Assembly: GCA_032622095.1 (NCBI GenBank)
Contig: CP136067.1
Span: forward strand, 192,536,052-192,600,051
Direction: 5' to 3'
DNA: 64,000 nt
From: Siphonodentalium dalli
Taxonomy: Eukaryota > Mollusca > Scaphopoda > Gadilida > Siphonodentaliidae
Each line of letters begins with the position of its first letter. Positions within the stretch are counted from its first letter, which is position 1. Both the position numbers and the translations under genes were made by a program. A model generated the notes under the pieces. It searched no databases. It saw only the letters and a list, made by a program, of their open reading frames with translations, and was not told the origin of the DNA. Below, piece by piece: positions 32,281 to 44,541 of this stretch.

Positions 32281-34448
32281 TCCATAATACGACCTTTTTT
32301 CAAAAGGGTGTATAAAAAGCGATTGAAGCTCTGGTTAAAATGGGCTTCCTGGACCTCTATAGCATTTAGTTCAAGAACTACATGGGTTATGATCCGGAAA
32401 CCAAAGGTTCACAGAAGGACATCTGATGGCAAAAGAGACATATGGATGGATGGAGAGACTGGTTACATAATACAGTTTTTCAAATGGCATTGGTGTATAA
32501 ATGTTATTAGTATAATTATTCCACACCCATTGACATAAGGCACTTGTGTTCAATGGAATCCCAGCTATTGAATGCATAGTATTGTATACCTCTACAACTA
32601 TTTTTGTTGACATTGTCGCCAAGTAAGATGGCTTAAATAAGTTCAATAATCTGCTTCTGGTGATGCCCCGATCATTACTGGTTATTCATCAGACATAAAT
32701 CACAATAGAGGTAGCTATAGTATCAACGAAGGTGACAGTCATTGATTATCTGACACAACTGTGTAGAATAAATACAAACACAACTTGTATCATAATCTCA
32801 AATCATTTATCAAACTTGTTGCGGATATTTCTCTTTCGTGAAATATATCCATGCATCATCCACAATTCATTCGCTAAAAGATTCTTGATTACGGGTCAGG
32901 CGCACATTTTGCCAAAATTTCCTGGTATTTCAAAATGGATTCTGTCTATGTATACCAGACTTTCATTTTTAGAAAATGTAGGCGCGCATTGTCTCGCTCG
33001 CTGGGTTTTGGGCCCAGGCGCGCAGTTTCTATCAAGATAAAATAAACAGCGGATTGCCGAAACACATTCATAAATGGCGTGTAAATTGAATTACCGGTAG
33101 TTTACATGTAACTCACGATCGATGTCCAGTGAATTTCTTTGATGGTTTAACACTGCTTAATCCACTATCCATAAGCACAAGTGAATGTCACACACTGTGT
33201 TTTATATTGTACATGCTCCTATATTAATTGTAATTCATAATTATTAATAAAGAATCAATTTAATACTCCGATTCCATGCTGACAGAATAATATCAACATC
33301 TCCCGGCCACGTGGTCTTGCTTTGATTTTCCAAAAATTTATGTGACGTCATAAGCCATACATATAAATCATTCAAATGTATTTTTAGCTTAAACGAATCA
33401 TCCAGACAGATAGTGCATTCGACACCGTGTGACCTCAAATAATTTACTGGTGTCGGTGATCAAACATCGGGCGGGTTGATTGACACCGCACTGTGAATGG
33501 AAAGTTGTGGAATTGGTAACTAGGTCGCGGCACCTTTGATCTCGCGACACATCATACAGGCATTCTCGCAACGCGGTAATAAAACGGAAAATGGGACACA
33601 TTATTAACCAATCTCGTCTGGGTAGACACTGAAAATAGCGTTATCAGGTTTTGGCCAACTTCGCTCTCTGTATTTGGCCTAGGTGTGCAATCGATCGCCC
33701 GCTGGTTTTCAATTTCAGGCGCGCCATGGTGCGCAAGAGCGATCGCGTGCCTCAAAAATGAAAGTCTGGTATACAATTTTCTCAAAATCTGGTAGGAATT
33801 TCTCTGTGAAATTTGGTTTAAGTGATAATTGTTACACAATATTTCAGAACCATCGACCAATTTGATATTATAACCTCATTTACTTTACTTTTATGCCATA
33901 TGGCATGAAAAAGATTTAAAATTTCACTGTTTTCATGTGTCAAGAACTTCTGTAAAAATAGTTTTTTTTCAAAAGTGCATTTCATATATCCATGAGACCA
34001 TATCTCAAGATCATGAGACTTTATTATACTTAATTTAATGATTATTTTCATTAAGAAAGAAAAGTACCCCATAAAAAATTATCAATATTTGAGGATTTTC
34101 ATGCCATGGCTGTTGATCAATGAACAATTGGGCTGAGATGAGTTGTGGGTCATGGGTTCACAATTATTCTAACAGTTCTGGGTACCAAAAGGGGTGAAAA
34201 TTAAATTAATATTTTCAACCTCTCAAATGTTTTATGTTATAATACATTGTTTTGTTGTGTCTTAATAATTGCTCAGAACACAATGAAGATGACCATATAT
34301 ATGTGAAATTCAAGATTGTTTTGCCAGATAGATCGAGAGAAATTTTTTGTTGAAAATCTCTTGCCATTTTTGACTGGATTTATGCAAAATATGTATCTCC
34401 CCCTTAAGAGGCGTGTTGTGTTCTGTCAATATATACCATACACTAGTG
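32281..34448. other. Anonymous intergenic sequence
   Basis: No gene supported. An inverted pair around TATACCAGACTTTCATTTTT (near 32950 and 33754) hints at a decayed foldback element. Confidence 0.4.
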
Positions 34449-35043
34449 CAGTTAAACTTCGTTAAGTCGAACGTCGGTAACTCGAATACCCCACTTAAGT
34501 CGAAGCCATCGCCTGGTCCCGGCTGAGCTTGTGAGCAAAGCCATTAGAATAATTACGGTTAAGTCGAAGGTGGATAAGTCGAAATTCCGCTTAAGTCGAA
34601 ACGAAATTTAGTCCCACCAGCCAGATTATAACACTAATTACTATGGTTCCTGGAGTCTTTATTTATCCTAATGCATTGTTTATTTAACATATTAACGAGG
34701 TGTGGGGGTCAATTTCCCTGTGAGGATTAGTAGTGTTGACAGACGAAATGAAAACCATATTTAAACAGCCTGATACAGAGAATGATTTCATTCAGTCATG
34801 TCTTCCCAAAACGAAAACAATGTTCCAAACGAAGAAATGCTATTGACAAGAAGGCTGAACTCAATTTGAATGTTCTCGATGCCATGACACTGATGCAGCA
34901 CATCGTGGGTATTATCGGATCGATATGAATTCAACTGGTTGGAATTTGTGGTCACCAAATGGTCAAAACAGTTAAGTCGAACACTCGGATAACTGGAAGT
35001 AATCCAACGGTCCCTTGCAATTCGACTTAACGAAGTTTAACTG
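34449..35043. mobile_element. pogo/Tigger-like non-autonomous element, 595 bp
   Basis: Ends CAGTTAAACTTCGTTAAGTC and its inverse GACTTAACGAAGTTTAACTG, with further inner copies of AAGTCGAA. The right flank is TA; the left flank is TG, apparently mutated. The interior has no open transposase frame. Confidence 0.65.
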
Positions 35044-35882
35044 TACTGAATTATTCAATTAGATTATACGCACTTGTAAGAGAGTTGCTATCTGTTCCTT
35101 TCTTTCCGTCACTCCGACTCATGTGATAATGCTAGATAGTCCAAGCTAACATGTGAATTATGTCATATTCGGAATAACTGAAAGATTTAAAAAAATACAA
35201 TCTATTAATCTCTTGGCTGCTACATGTGAGTACAACAGGCCCATGGGGAAAATTACTAAAATACCAATATAGACTATACCAGTATGAGTACGGACCTACT
35301 ACAGAATACACTATTACAGTTGCTCATTATTCAAAACAGGAATTAAGAAATTAGTACATCAGGGGGGGGGGGGGGGTCGAAAAAATTTCCAGGCACGTAT
35401 GATCATTTTAATTTTTTCCGGCCACAGGGGACCCACCCACCCAATTTCTTCCGTTTCCGGCCTTTTTTTCCAGGCAATTTTGGACACCCACCCTTTTTTT
35501 TCCGTTTCAGGAAGTTTTTTTCGGTCAGTTTTGGACACCCACCCCCCTTAAATTTGAGAAAAATTATCAATTGAGCTACCAAATAGCTGATTATCCTGCA
35601 TTATCATAATTTATTGCGCTATATTTGAATAGAACAGTGCATAATGAGATAACTATACTATTTGAATATATCATATAAGTGTCATTAATCAAGAAATGTG
35701 TCAACATAATCACATTTCTAGGGATATATAGGCAGAGTGCCAACGTTTTTATTAACATTCATTTTCATAATATATAGTCACATGATCTAGTCACATAATC
35801 ACATTTGAGTATTCTACAGAACACATGGTACCGGTACAACAAATTTCAGATTATTTGATATTTTGATATTTGCTATGTGATA
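35044..35882. other. Anonymous sequence with poly-G and CACCCACCC repeats
   Basis: A G16-type run near 35362 is followed by about three units containing TTTTGGACACCCACCC and TTCCGTTTC. No gene. Confidence 0.5.
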
Positions 35883-35884
35883 TA

Positions 35885-36019
35885 CAGTAATGCCCTAATT
35901 AATCGACTCCATAACCACAGCAGAATAATGGTTAATTTAATTTTAATTTCCGACTAAATCCTGAAAAATTACCCATTATTCTGCTGTGGTTATGGAGTCG
36001 TTTAATTAAGGCATTACTG
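35885..36019. mobile_element. Mariner-like MITE, copy 2
   Basis: 135 bp, CAGTAATGCCCTAATTAATC ... inverse, flanked by TA. Same family as 26945-27102. It ends about 100 bp before the Polinton-derived element. Confidence 0.8.
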
Positions 36020-36116
36020 TATTGCTGGAATCAAATTGTTTATCAAAACATGTGGAAATACAACTGTTCATCCGAGTTTGAAGAATAATGCTAATACCAA
36101 ACATAACCATGATATA

Positions 36117-36122
36117 CATGCG
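36117..36122 (+). repeat. Left 6-bp target site duplication (CATGCG)
   Basis: Immediately outside the first base of the left terminal repeat; identical to 45680-45685. Polintons characteristically make 6-bp duplications. Confidence 0.85.
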
Positions 36123-36230
36123 AGTAGTATAGTCTACCCTTTCTAGTATACCGTTTGATCATGATTTGCTCCCCTCCTGTTCCTGTGCCATCAGGGAATA
36201 TAGGTCACGCCGCGTGGGTGTATATATCGG

Positions 36231-36470
36231 TGAAGGTTATCGCCATAATAATCGTGGCGGGAACCACTAGGTCAAGGACGAACAAAATAATTCCGCAACA
36301 AGCGGGCCAAGGTTATCACGAGAATAGCGCGTGATCGGGGGGCCAGTACGTGTAGGTTATATATATCTATTCGGCCAAGGTTATCACCATAATAGCGCAT
36401 AAACGACGCGCGTACGTCTAGGTCCCGGGCAAACAATTCGGCGAAGGTTATCACGAGAATAGCGCGTCAC
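36231..36470 (+). promoter_or_regulatory. Subterminal iterons, left
   Basis: Four degenerate copies of AAGGTTATCACNANAATAGC at about 36233, 36309, 36377 and 36445, spaced 67-76 bp. They lie about 110-350 bp from the terminus and are mirrored at about 45332-45570. The position suits replication-initiation or integrase binding, but no such role is shown. Confidence 0.5.
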
Positions 36471-36840
36471 GTGTATGTAAAAAAATATTTCCACAACAAA
36501 TCGGCGGGGCACGGAGCCAAAGGTTTTAATGGGGTAGGGTATAACTGAACGATAAACGCGGTAGGGTTTGTACTACAGCACCTGGTAAATAATTGTTAAT
36601 TAGTAGTCACAGAGATAGACTATACAACGCGAGGTATCCGTTAATTAGCTGACGTTTCTATTTTGAGTAAAAACAATTTCGTTTAGTGTGTGTGTGTATC
36701 GGTTTAATGGGGTAGTATAGGACTATAAAGACGTTCGGCTCACGAGAACAAATACTGTAACCGGCTGAAGCTATATCTCTGACGCCCGTTTCGTTTGGTC
36801 TGACGCCAATAAAGAGGGCGGGTATATATGAAAGGCTCAG

Positions 36841-36848
36841 TATATAAA
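36841..36848 (+). promoter_or_regulatory. TATA box, left arm
   Basis: TATATAAA, preceded by a GC-richer stretch and followed by an AT-rich leader. It would drive the left-arm zinc-finger gene; the start codon is 1.26 kb downstream, so at least one leader intron is likely (a possible donor CCAG|GTATGT lies at 36997). Confidence 0.45.
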
Positions 36849-38110
36849 CGTCGGATGGTTACTGTTACACAATAACGGGAATATGTTTCCAACTATATAT
36901 ATTCTAATATATAGTTATTTAGTTTTATTTGATAAAAGTTGGATCACGATTGTTTTAAATCAGGAAGCATTCTATTAAGGATAAACACAAAACCAGGTAT
37001 GTATATTTATATTTATTCAATTGTCTTTATTTCCAGAAGTCTGGTTCAATTATAGTTTTGAGAATATATACTTCAAACCACTGTTACAATCTTATTGGGG
37101 GGTACAAACTTATAAATACACACGAGTATGGATAACTGACCTCTTTCACCCACGAAGATAACTCTAATAATAAGTTTCGAACAGCTTGTGTGGTCACACC
37201 AAATTTTAATCCCCAAGAATCCAGCTCACTCTGCAGATTTAGGGTTTGAATATTCCTCAGAGTCAGAGCCGAGTTGAATAAGTTTTAGAATTAGAAGTAG
37301 AAGAAGACTTGTCGTATCGCCTTTTGCGGGTCCTGCTTGTTTGACCTTTTTTTTTCTCGGTAGTACTAGGTAGGGCGTTATAAGTGGAAGGCAAGGGATC
37401 AATAGTAGAATTAAAACTGCTGGACGTTAATGGCAAGCTTTTATTAGTAGCAGATATCTGTCAGAAGTTCCTGGTAAGCTCTCACTAGAAGTAGAAGGTG
37501 TAGTAAATCCATATGTATATGGCAAGCTGTCCGAAGTAATAGGGCACTAAATCCTCTACTAGAAATACAAGGTACTACAGATGTGTTGGAGTGTGGCAGC
37601 AAGATCAGAGGAATCCTCATCGCGTATTACTATACATACAAATACCTCTATAGTGCGGGTGGTAGAAGGTTATGAATTGTGATTATATATAGTGAACAGA
37701 GAAAATGTTGGCACACACCTATAAGTCTAACACCTATATAATTGCGATGGAAATATTACCAGGCAACATCTTATGTATGCTCCAGTCTATTTTAGTCTTA
37801 ATTATCATTGTGTACGTATCCCAGCTAATATATTGTAGAGTGAGGCGCAATGCCAAAAAATGTTGGCACTGACGACCAATAAGTCGAGCACCTAGATAAT
37901 TGCCAGGTAACCGGCGTATGTATGCTCTGATCTATTTTAGTCTTAATTATCCTTATGCATGTATGTCGGGAGCCAATATATATATATATTGTAGCGGGTT
38001 TAGTCTACTTTCCTATGCAGGTAAACTAACACTACAGAGTTTGCAAAATCAGACGACAGAAATACGAGCTTTATTGTCAACAGGCGGAATTTCTAAACGG
38101 AAATAACACA

Positions 38111-39230
38111 ATGGTATGTATAATTAAAAAAAAAAAAAATTTGTCGTAAAAAAAAAAATTTCAATTTTTTTTTTCTTTCAATTTTTTTTTTTTTTTTTTC
38201 AAAAAAAAAAAAAAAAATTCAAATTTTTTTTTCTCACTAATATAGTCATGTGATATATCAAATTACTCGGCTCGAAGTATCGACTACAACGCAGCAACTT
38301 TTATCAAAATTGTATGTACCTATTTGGAATTAATTAAAGAAATGTTATAACACTATTTCCAAATGCTAGACGTTGGGGTTATATTACTGCCCTATATCAA
38401 AAAGGTTTTTTATTCGTTTTTTTTTTTACCTTCTTCTTCTTACTCCTTGTATTACCTTTTAGGAAATCGACCGCGACAATGAACTATCACCACCACCACC
38501 ACTATCAACTTCTATTGTATCAAACACAAAGATATATCAAGAAAAATGTCCAAAGTGCGAATATATTTGCCAATCAAATGTCGACAAGCTTAACCATGAA
38601 GATTTACATAGGACATTGGATAATATCTGCCAAACGTATTCCGTGAGTATTATCTTTGTATGTATAGTTTTATTTATTATAAATAAATATATTTCTAATT
38701 GTAGGGGAAACAAAATCTGTGGAAGTCAATTATTTATTTACTTCTATTTAAAGGTTACTCCCAGTGAATTCGCCTGCAGTCAGTGTGATAAGGTGTATAC
38801 TCAGAAGAAAACCCTCTCTCGCCACCTGCGGGCACAACACGACGGTATTCAATACCCGTGTTCAAAATGCGGTAAACTGTTCAAATACAGAAGCGATTGC
38901 ATGAAACACGAGAAGATCTGCGCAAGTGTGTTGTATTATCACAAGGTACGTATGATATATGTTTAATGGTAAAAAATAAAATAAAAAAACTATCCTTTTG
39001 GGATAGATATTATGTAACTATATACGACACAGTATCAGTATTTTTTTTATTTTCAGGAGGTCGTATTCGCCTGCGATCAGTGTGCCAAGGTGTTTACCCA
39101 AAAGAAAAACCTAGCTCGTCACGAGCGGAAGCAACACGACCACGGACGAATGAACGAACGATTGGAAACAGCGTTGGGACCGATACTCCACTACCTGGTA
39201 TATCTTCGTCACTACTATACCGTGCTGTAA
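38111..39230 (+). CDS. Polymerase-less zinc-finger protein from the left arm
   Basis: Gene model: ATG at 38111-38113 directly before a GTATGT donor; exons 38463-38642 (60 codons), 38754-38945 (64 codons) and 39057-39230 (57 codons plus stop). All junctions are phase 0 with GT/AG. The product is 182 residues: a proline-rich start, then fingers CPKC...H...H, CSQC...H...H, CSKC...H...C and CDQC...H...H. After the last finger the frame crosses the arm junction at 39142 and reads 28 residues of antisense polymerase sequence before TAA. In an intact Polinton the exons would lead into the polymerase. All zinc ligands and splice sites are intact in this copy. It may be a chance product of the duplication or a DNA-binding regulator. 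Confidence 0.6.
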
Positions 39231-40868
39231 ATACAATTTCAGCAAGGGGCTCGCCAACAAAATTTGCCGGGCCTTCATACCTCCGACCAAGAGACGGCGC
39301 GGCTTTTGCGAAAGATCGTGCTCCCGCGCGTGATCTTGCATATGCTCGCCGATAGCTTCGAAGGGAATATCGGTGTTGCAGAAAATCGGGGACATTTCAG
39401 CGAAATATTCGCGAGGATCGAGTGCGGGTGTCGAGGGCAGCGAAGTCGGCCATTCGACGGGAACTTCTATATCGACCTCGATCATTCCGAACAGCTCGTC
39501 GTCCGTGATACCTTTCAAAATCGCTTCCTCGCTCACCCGTTGTCTGTGGCGACGGAAAAATGAGGTCTCGTAGAGTTGATGAATTGGTAGATCTTCGGAG
39601 TATTTCGGCAATATTCTTTATATTCGCATTCCCATATTTCTCTGACTTCGTAACCCAAACTTCGGAAATATTCGGTGGAATCGTTCGTTTTTTTAAATTT
39701 GGCTTCTCTAGTCTTCAACCATTTCTCATTCGTGATATTACGGGTGACTGAACAATCCGTATGTCCGTGAAACCAACAGCCGTGGAATTGGAAGATAATG
39801 GCTCGTCCGTGTTCGTCTTTAGCCGGTTGAAAACCGTCGACCGGAAACTTGCCGATTCGTACTTCGAAGCCGCTGTTCAATTTGTGTTGGATATCTAGAC
39901 CTTCGTGACGCGTGAGCCAATCCATCCAATGATAGGCGGATAAGAATTTATCTCGTAATTCGGGTTTGAATTCGTTCTCGGCCCTTCTTATAATATAAGC
40001 ACCGACCGGCATCGCTTTCTCGAAGGAATTCAAATAAAGGGCGTTGGCGTCGAAACCTTGTACTGATTGACATAAATCGCTCCCGGCTCTGATAAATGTT
40101 TTTCCGCCGCAGTGATTTCTCGTAAAGATTATCGCGGGCCCTCCCGTGAGATTATCCTTCACCGTTTTGAACAAAGACGAATCGTTCTTTCCGAACAGCG
40201 CGAAGTTCGCGTCGTTTTCACGCACGGCACGAAAGGCCAATTGCCTGGCGATTCCGGGTACTGATATAGCGGTTTTGAAGACGTCGATATTTTGATCGAA
40301 ATAAAACGTTTGCAAACGTTCGACCGCAGTCACGAAGGGTTTGACGTCTCTGTTGTTGTACCATATGAGAAAATCTTTAAAGGTCGCCATACCTTCGGTT
40401 TCCCACACGAGCTGACAGTAAGCGTAGTCGGCTTCGCTGATATTTGATTTTGACATCGAGTTGTAGAAGGCTTCGTGAGGCGGTAGTTGCTTCGCATTCA
40501 ACTTGTCGATATCGTCAAAAAAGTCGTAGGGAAAGAAGCCTTTCGTTTCTTTGACGTCGTACGCCTTGAGGAATTTCACGTAAGACGAACCCGGCGACAG
40601 GTAATGAGATATATCGAGGAATTTGAGTCGCTTAGAAGCTATACACATGTACGAGTTGTTCTTCTTGACCACAAAAACTCGCTCCTCGTCGTGTAAGTTC
40701 AAGTGTCTGGCTAGGCAAATCTTAATCAAATTCAAGTCATAGTTTGATGAGTTAAATCCCAAGACGGGGACTTGAGACATATATTGAGAGAATTTGCCGA
40801 GTAAACTACATAAGGTTGTGTGCTTCTTCCTCTTCTTCTTACCGCCGTCTTCGTCATCGTCATCATCC

Positions 40869-40902
<34 letters not shown>

Positions 40903-43708
40903 TCTCAGCCTTTATTTTCTCGTTAATTTCTTGCACCACCCAACCCCATTTATCCTCCGCCAACTCAGAGACGGTCGCGTATATCTCGTACATAGAAGCC
41001 ACCATACATTCCACCAGAGTATTAGTGTCGGGTTCAACTATACAGAAAGGTTCGGTATGTCCTTCGATATTACTGCAGATAGACACGCTTACGGGTACGT
41101 GTCTCTGAATCCATTCCAGATTCTGACCGGGCGCGTCATTGTCCACCTTTTGAAGCAGCGACTCGTAATCGAAACAAATAAACCACGGGTATATTCGCTC
41201 GTTCTTCGGTACGTGTATGCCTTGTTGTTCCAACTGGACGAAGATGCTTTCGAAATCCTTGTAAAACCCACCGGGGTATACGAACTCCATCTGGTTGACG
41301 CAAATTACTTGGTGTCGTCGTAAGTCACGAGCTTTCGGAAAGTGGCGATCGCAGTTCATGCATTGGTACTTGCTCGCATATTGAGGGAAATTCTTTATAT
41401 ACATCATGTGATTTTCGTGAATATTGACGTATAGGGTTGTATCGTGCTTTCCCCTGGACGTGTACACTGATACGGCGAAACCCTCTTCGTTCAAACTGTA
41501 GGCCTCCAGGTTTAGATTGAACAACTTTTCGAGGTCGGGCGACTCTTCGAAGCATACTCCGTCGAATCGCTTGCCGATTGATTTATACTTTTTCCACTCG
41601 CTGAAATATTGCTTGGTCGCATTTTCCAGATTAAAAAGTTTATATCCTTTGTGGAGCGCGATACAGCGAAAAGCGCATAGGTTGTCGTTGTATCGTCGTC
41701 GGCCTCGTACCTCGTTGATTAGAGTGTGAATACTCATCTTTCGCGCGAGATAATCTGGGACGTCCCCTCTTCCTACGGGATAGTTCAAGCCGAAAACCTC
41801 GAAATTTACGTTGGTTATTAACACCGGAACCCAGGCGGTGTCGGGTCTCGATTTCAGCAGAACCGCGGTCATATCCATTTCACTCAATCTGGATTTCAAC
41901 TTTCTGATATCCGCCCTCCTGGAAAGGTACACCGGGGTATCAAATACGGCGCTGTTCTTATACGGGGCGTAGTAGCGGTGTCTGCCATTTTCTTTGTTCT
42001 TCAATATTACTCCGAACATTAGGTTTAGACGTATAGCGCTTTTCTTGTCCTTATATATTTTTCTTATACAAGTGATCTGTGTTTTTATAGTGACCTCGTT
42101 GCTTAGTGGGAAATTGTATAAGTTATATATCGCTCCTTTTTTGTGTTGTTGTAATATGGTGTCCCTATTAGCTAAATACACTTCTTCTAAATCAGAGTCA
42201 TTCGCTCCGGTGTTATCTCGCCAAGGCGGTGGCTCGTTTCCCCACGGTTTTTTCTGTATACCACCCCCGGTTTGAAAGTGTATATTTTTTCTGTGCAGAT
42301 ATAACTCGTGTCGATCAGGGAATTTTTCGGTGCATTGACGACAGCAATAATAATTTATTGGTACTTTCCTTTTAGGACGTTTGGTCGGTACGGAATAAGT
42401 TATATCGCTACGTTTTCTTTTCTATTGTCTTTGATGAGTGTCGTTATGTTGTCTGAGTCCCCCCGCCGTAGAACACCTCATTTGACAAACGTGACAAACG
42501 TGGTCGGTGCCGACGCATATCAATTCGTGTCTCTTCTTGTTGCTTTTATTTTCGAACGATTTGGAACATATTGAACACGAATACGAGGTGCGGATATCCG
42601 CGCATACTTTCTCGTGTTTTACCCTATCGCTTCTGTATTTGTATACTTTACCACATTTTGAGCACGGGTATTGATTATGGTCGTGTTGCGTCCGCTCGTT
42701 ACGAGCTAGGTTTTTCTTTTGGGTAAACACCTTGGCACACTGATCGCAGGCGAATACGACCTCCAGAAAATAAAAAAAATACTGATACTGCGTCGTATAT
42801 AGTTACATAATATCTATCCCAAAAGGATAGTTTTTTTATTTTATTTTTTACCATTAAACATATATCATACGTACCTTGTGATAATACAACACACTTGCGC
42901 AGATCTTCTCGTGTTTCATGCAATCGCTTCTGTATTTGAACAGTTTACCGCATTTTGAACACGGGTATTGAATACCGTCGTGTTGTGCCCGCAGGTGGCG
43001 AGAGAGGGTTTTCTTCTGAGTATACACCTTATCACACTGACTGCAGGCGAATTCACTGGGAGTAACCTTTAAATAGAAGTAAATAAATAATTGACTTCCA
43101 CAGATTTTGTTTCCCCTACAATTAGAAATATATTTATTTATAATAAATAAAACTATACATACAAAGATAATACTCACGGAATACGTTTGGCAGATATTAT
43201 CCAATGTCCTATGTAAATCTTCATGATTAAGCTTGTCGACATTTGATTGGCAAATATATTCGCACTTTGGACATTTTTCTTGATATATCTTTGTGTTTGA
43301 TACAATAGAAGTTGATAGTGGTGGTGGTGGTGATAGTTCATTGTCGCGGTCGATTTCCTAAAAGGTAATACAAGGAGTAAGAAGAAGAAGGTAAAAAAAA
43401 AAACGAATAAAAAACCTTTTTGATATAGGGCAGTAATATAACCCCAACGTCTAGCATTTGGAAATAGTGTTATAACATTTCTTTAATTAATTCCAAATAG
43501 GTACATACAATTTTGATAAAAGTTGCTGCGTTGTAGTCGATACTTCGAGCCGAGTAATTTGATATATCACATGACTATATTAGTGAGAAAAAAAAAAGAA
43601 AAAAAACTTTTTGAAAAAAAAAAAAAAAAAAAACTTTTTTGAACAAAAAAAAAGTTGAATTTTTTTTTTTTACAACAAATTTTTTTTTTTTTTAATTATA
43701 CATACCAT
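39143..43708 (-). pseudogene. polB: Polinton protein-primed DNA polymerase B with zinc-finger N-terminus, broken and truncated
   Basis: Exons mirror the left arm: ATG 43708-43706, then 43357-43178, 43066-42875 and 42763 onward. The last exon adds more fingers, meets an in-frame TAG (42422-42424), and stays open in the same frame to 39533. After the TAG come a finger, an NLCAFRC motif recalling the OTU-like segment of such polymerases, another finger, Exo I (FDYES), an acidic run, Exo II (GFNSSNYD), Exo III (YNNRD) and polymerase motif A (DANALYLNS). Near 39560 the frame shifts; the next frame continues with VSEEAILKG and RRLLVGGMKARQILLASPLL until the arm junction. Motifs B and C, needed for catalysis, are missing. 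Disabled by truncation, TAG and frameshift. Confidence 0.85.
40852..40903 (-). repeat. ATC trinucleotide run encoding an Asp/Glu tract
   Basis: A nearly pure CAT/ATC run that reads as about seventeen acidic residues on the minus strand, followed by GGKKKRKK. It falls between Exo I and Exo II of the polymerase, where family members would have a short loop. Confidence 0.85.
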
Positions 43709-44343
43709 TGTGTTATTTCCGTTTAGAAATTCCGCCTGTTGACAATAAAGCTCGTATTTCTGTCGTCTGATTTTGCAAACTCTGTAGTGTTAGTTTACCT
43801 GCATAGGAAAGTAGACTAAACCCGCTACAATATATATATATACATGCATAAGGATAATTAAGACTAAAATAGATCAGAGCATACATACACCGGTTACCTG
43901 GCAATTATCTAGGTGCTCGACTTATTGGTCGTCAGTGCCAACATTTTTTGGCATTGCGCCTCACTCTACAATATATTAGCTGGGATACGTACACAATGAT
44001 AATTAAGACTAAAATAGACTGGAGCATACATAAGATGTTGCCTGGTAATATTTCCATCGCAATTATATAGGTGTTAGACTTATAGGTGTGTGCCAACATT
44101 TTCTCTGTTCACTATATATAATCACAATTCATAACCTTCTACCACCCGCACTATAGAGGTATTTGTATGTATAGTAATACGCGATGAGGATTCCTCTGAT
44201 CTTGCTGCCACATTCCAACACATCTGTAGTACCTTGTATTTCTAGTAGAGGATTTAGTGCCCTATTACTTCGGACAGCTTGCCATATACATATGGATTTA
44301 CTACACCTTCTACTTCTAGTGAGAGCTTACCAGGAACTTCTGA

Positions 44344-44541
44344 CAGATATCTGCTACTAATAAAAGCTTGCCATTAACGTCCAGCAGTTTTAATTCTACT
44401 ATTGATCCCTTGCCTTCCACTTATAACGCCCTACCTAGTACTACCGAGAGAAAAAAAGGTCAAACAAGCAGGACCCGCAAAAGGCGATACGACAAGTCTT
44501 CTTCTACTTCTAATTCTAAAACTTATTCAACTCGGCTCTGA
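44344..44541 (+). other. Short outward-facing open frame in the arm, uncertain
   Basis: About 65 codons without an ATG, Ser/Thr-rich with a basic stretch (ERKKGQTSRTRKRRY). The same frame exists inverted in the left arm. A further coding-like stretch follows in another frame near 44545-44670. Could be the remains of a second terminal gene, or chance. Confidence 0.2.

Larger units (their letters stand above)
36123..39142 (+). repeat. Left 3.0-kb inverted arm
   Basis: Matches the reverse complement of 42678-45679 from the terminal AGTAGT to the ACACGACCA just before the junction at 39142/39143. The differences are mainly in the poly-A/poly-T tract (38125-38235) and a short TA/GT tract near 37965. 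Beyond 39142 the two arms are unrelated. Confidence 0.95.

Noticed and set aside
37900-38106. Short frame ending GGISKRK just before the arm gene's start codon
   Set aside because: It lies in the probable leader exon, starts inside the presumed intron, and differs in the other arm by an indel.
38897-39355. 152-codon plus-strand frame across the left arm junction
   Set aside because: It is a different phase from the zinc-finger exons and runs through an intron; no family features.
40794-41323. Plus-strand frames rich in Ser or Ile opposite the polymerase
   Set aside because: Antisense shadows of the ATC run and the polymerase gene.
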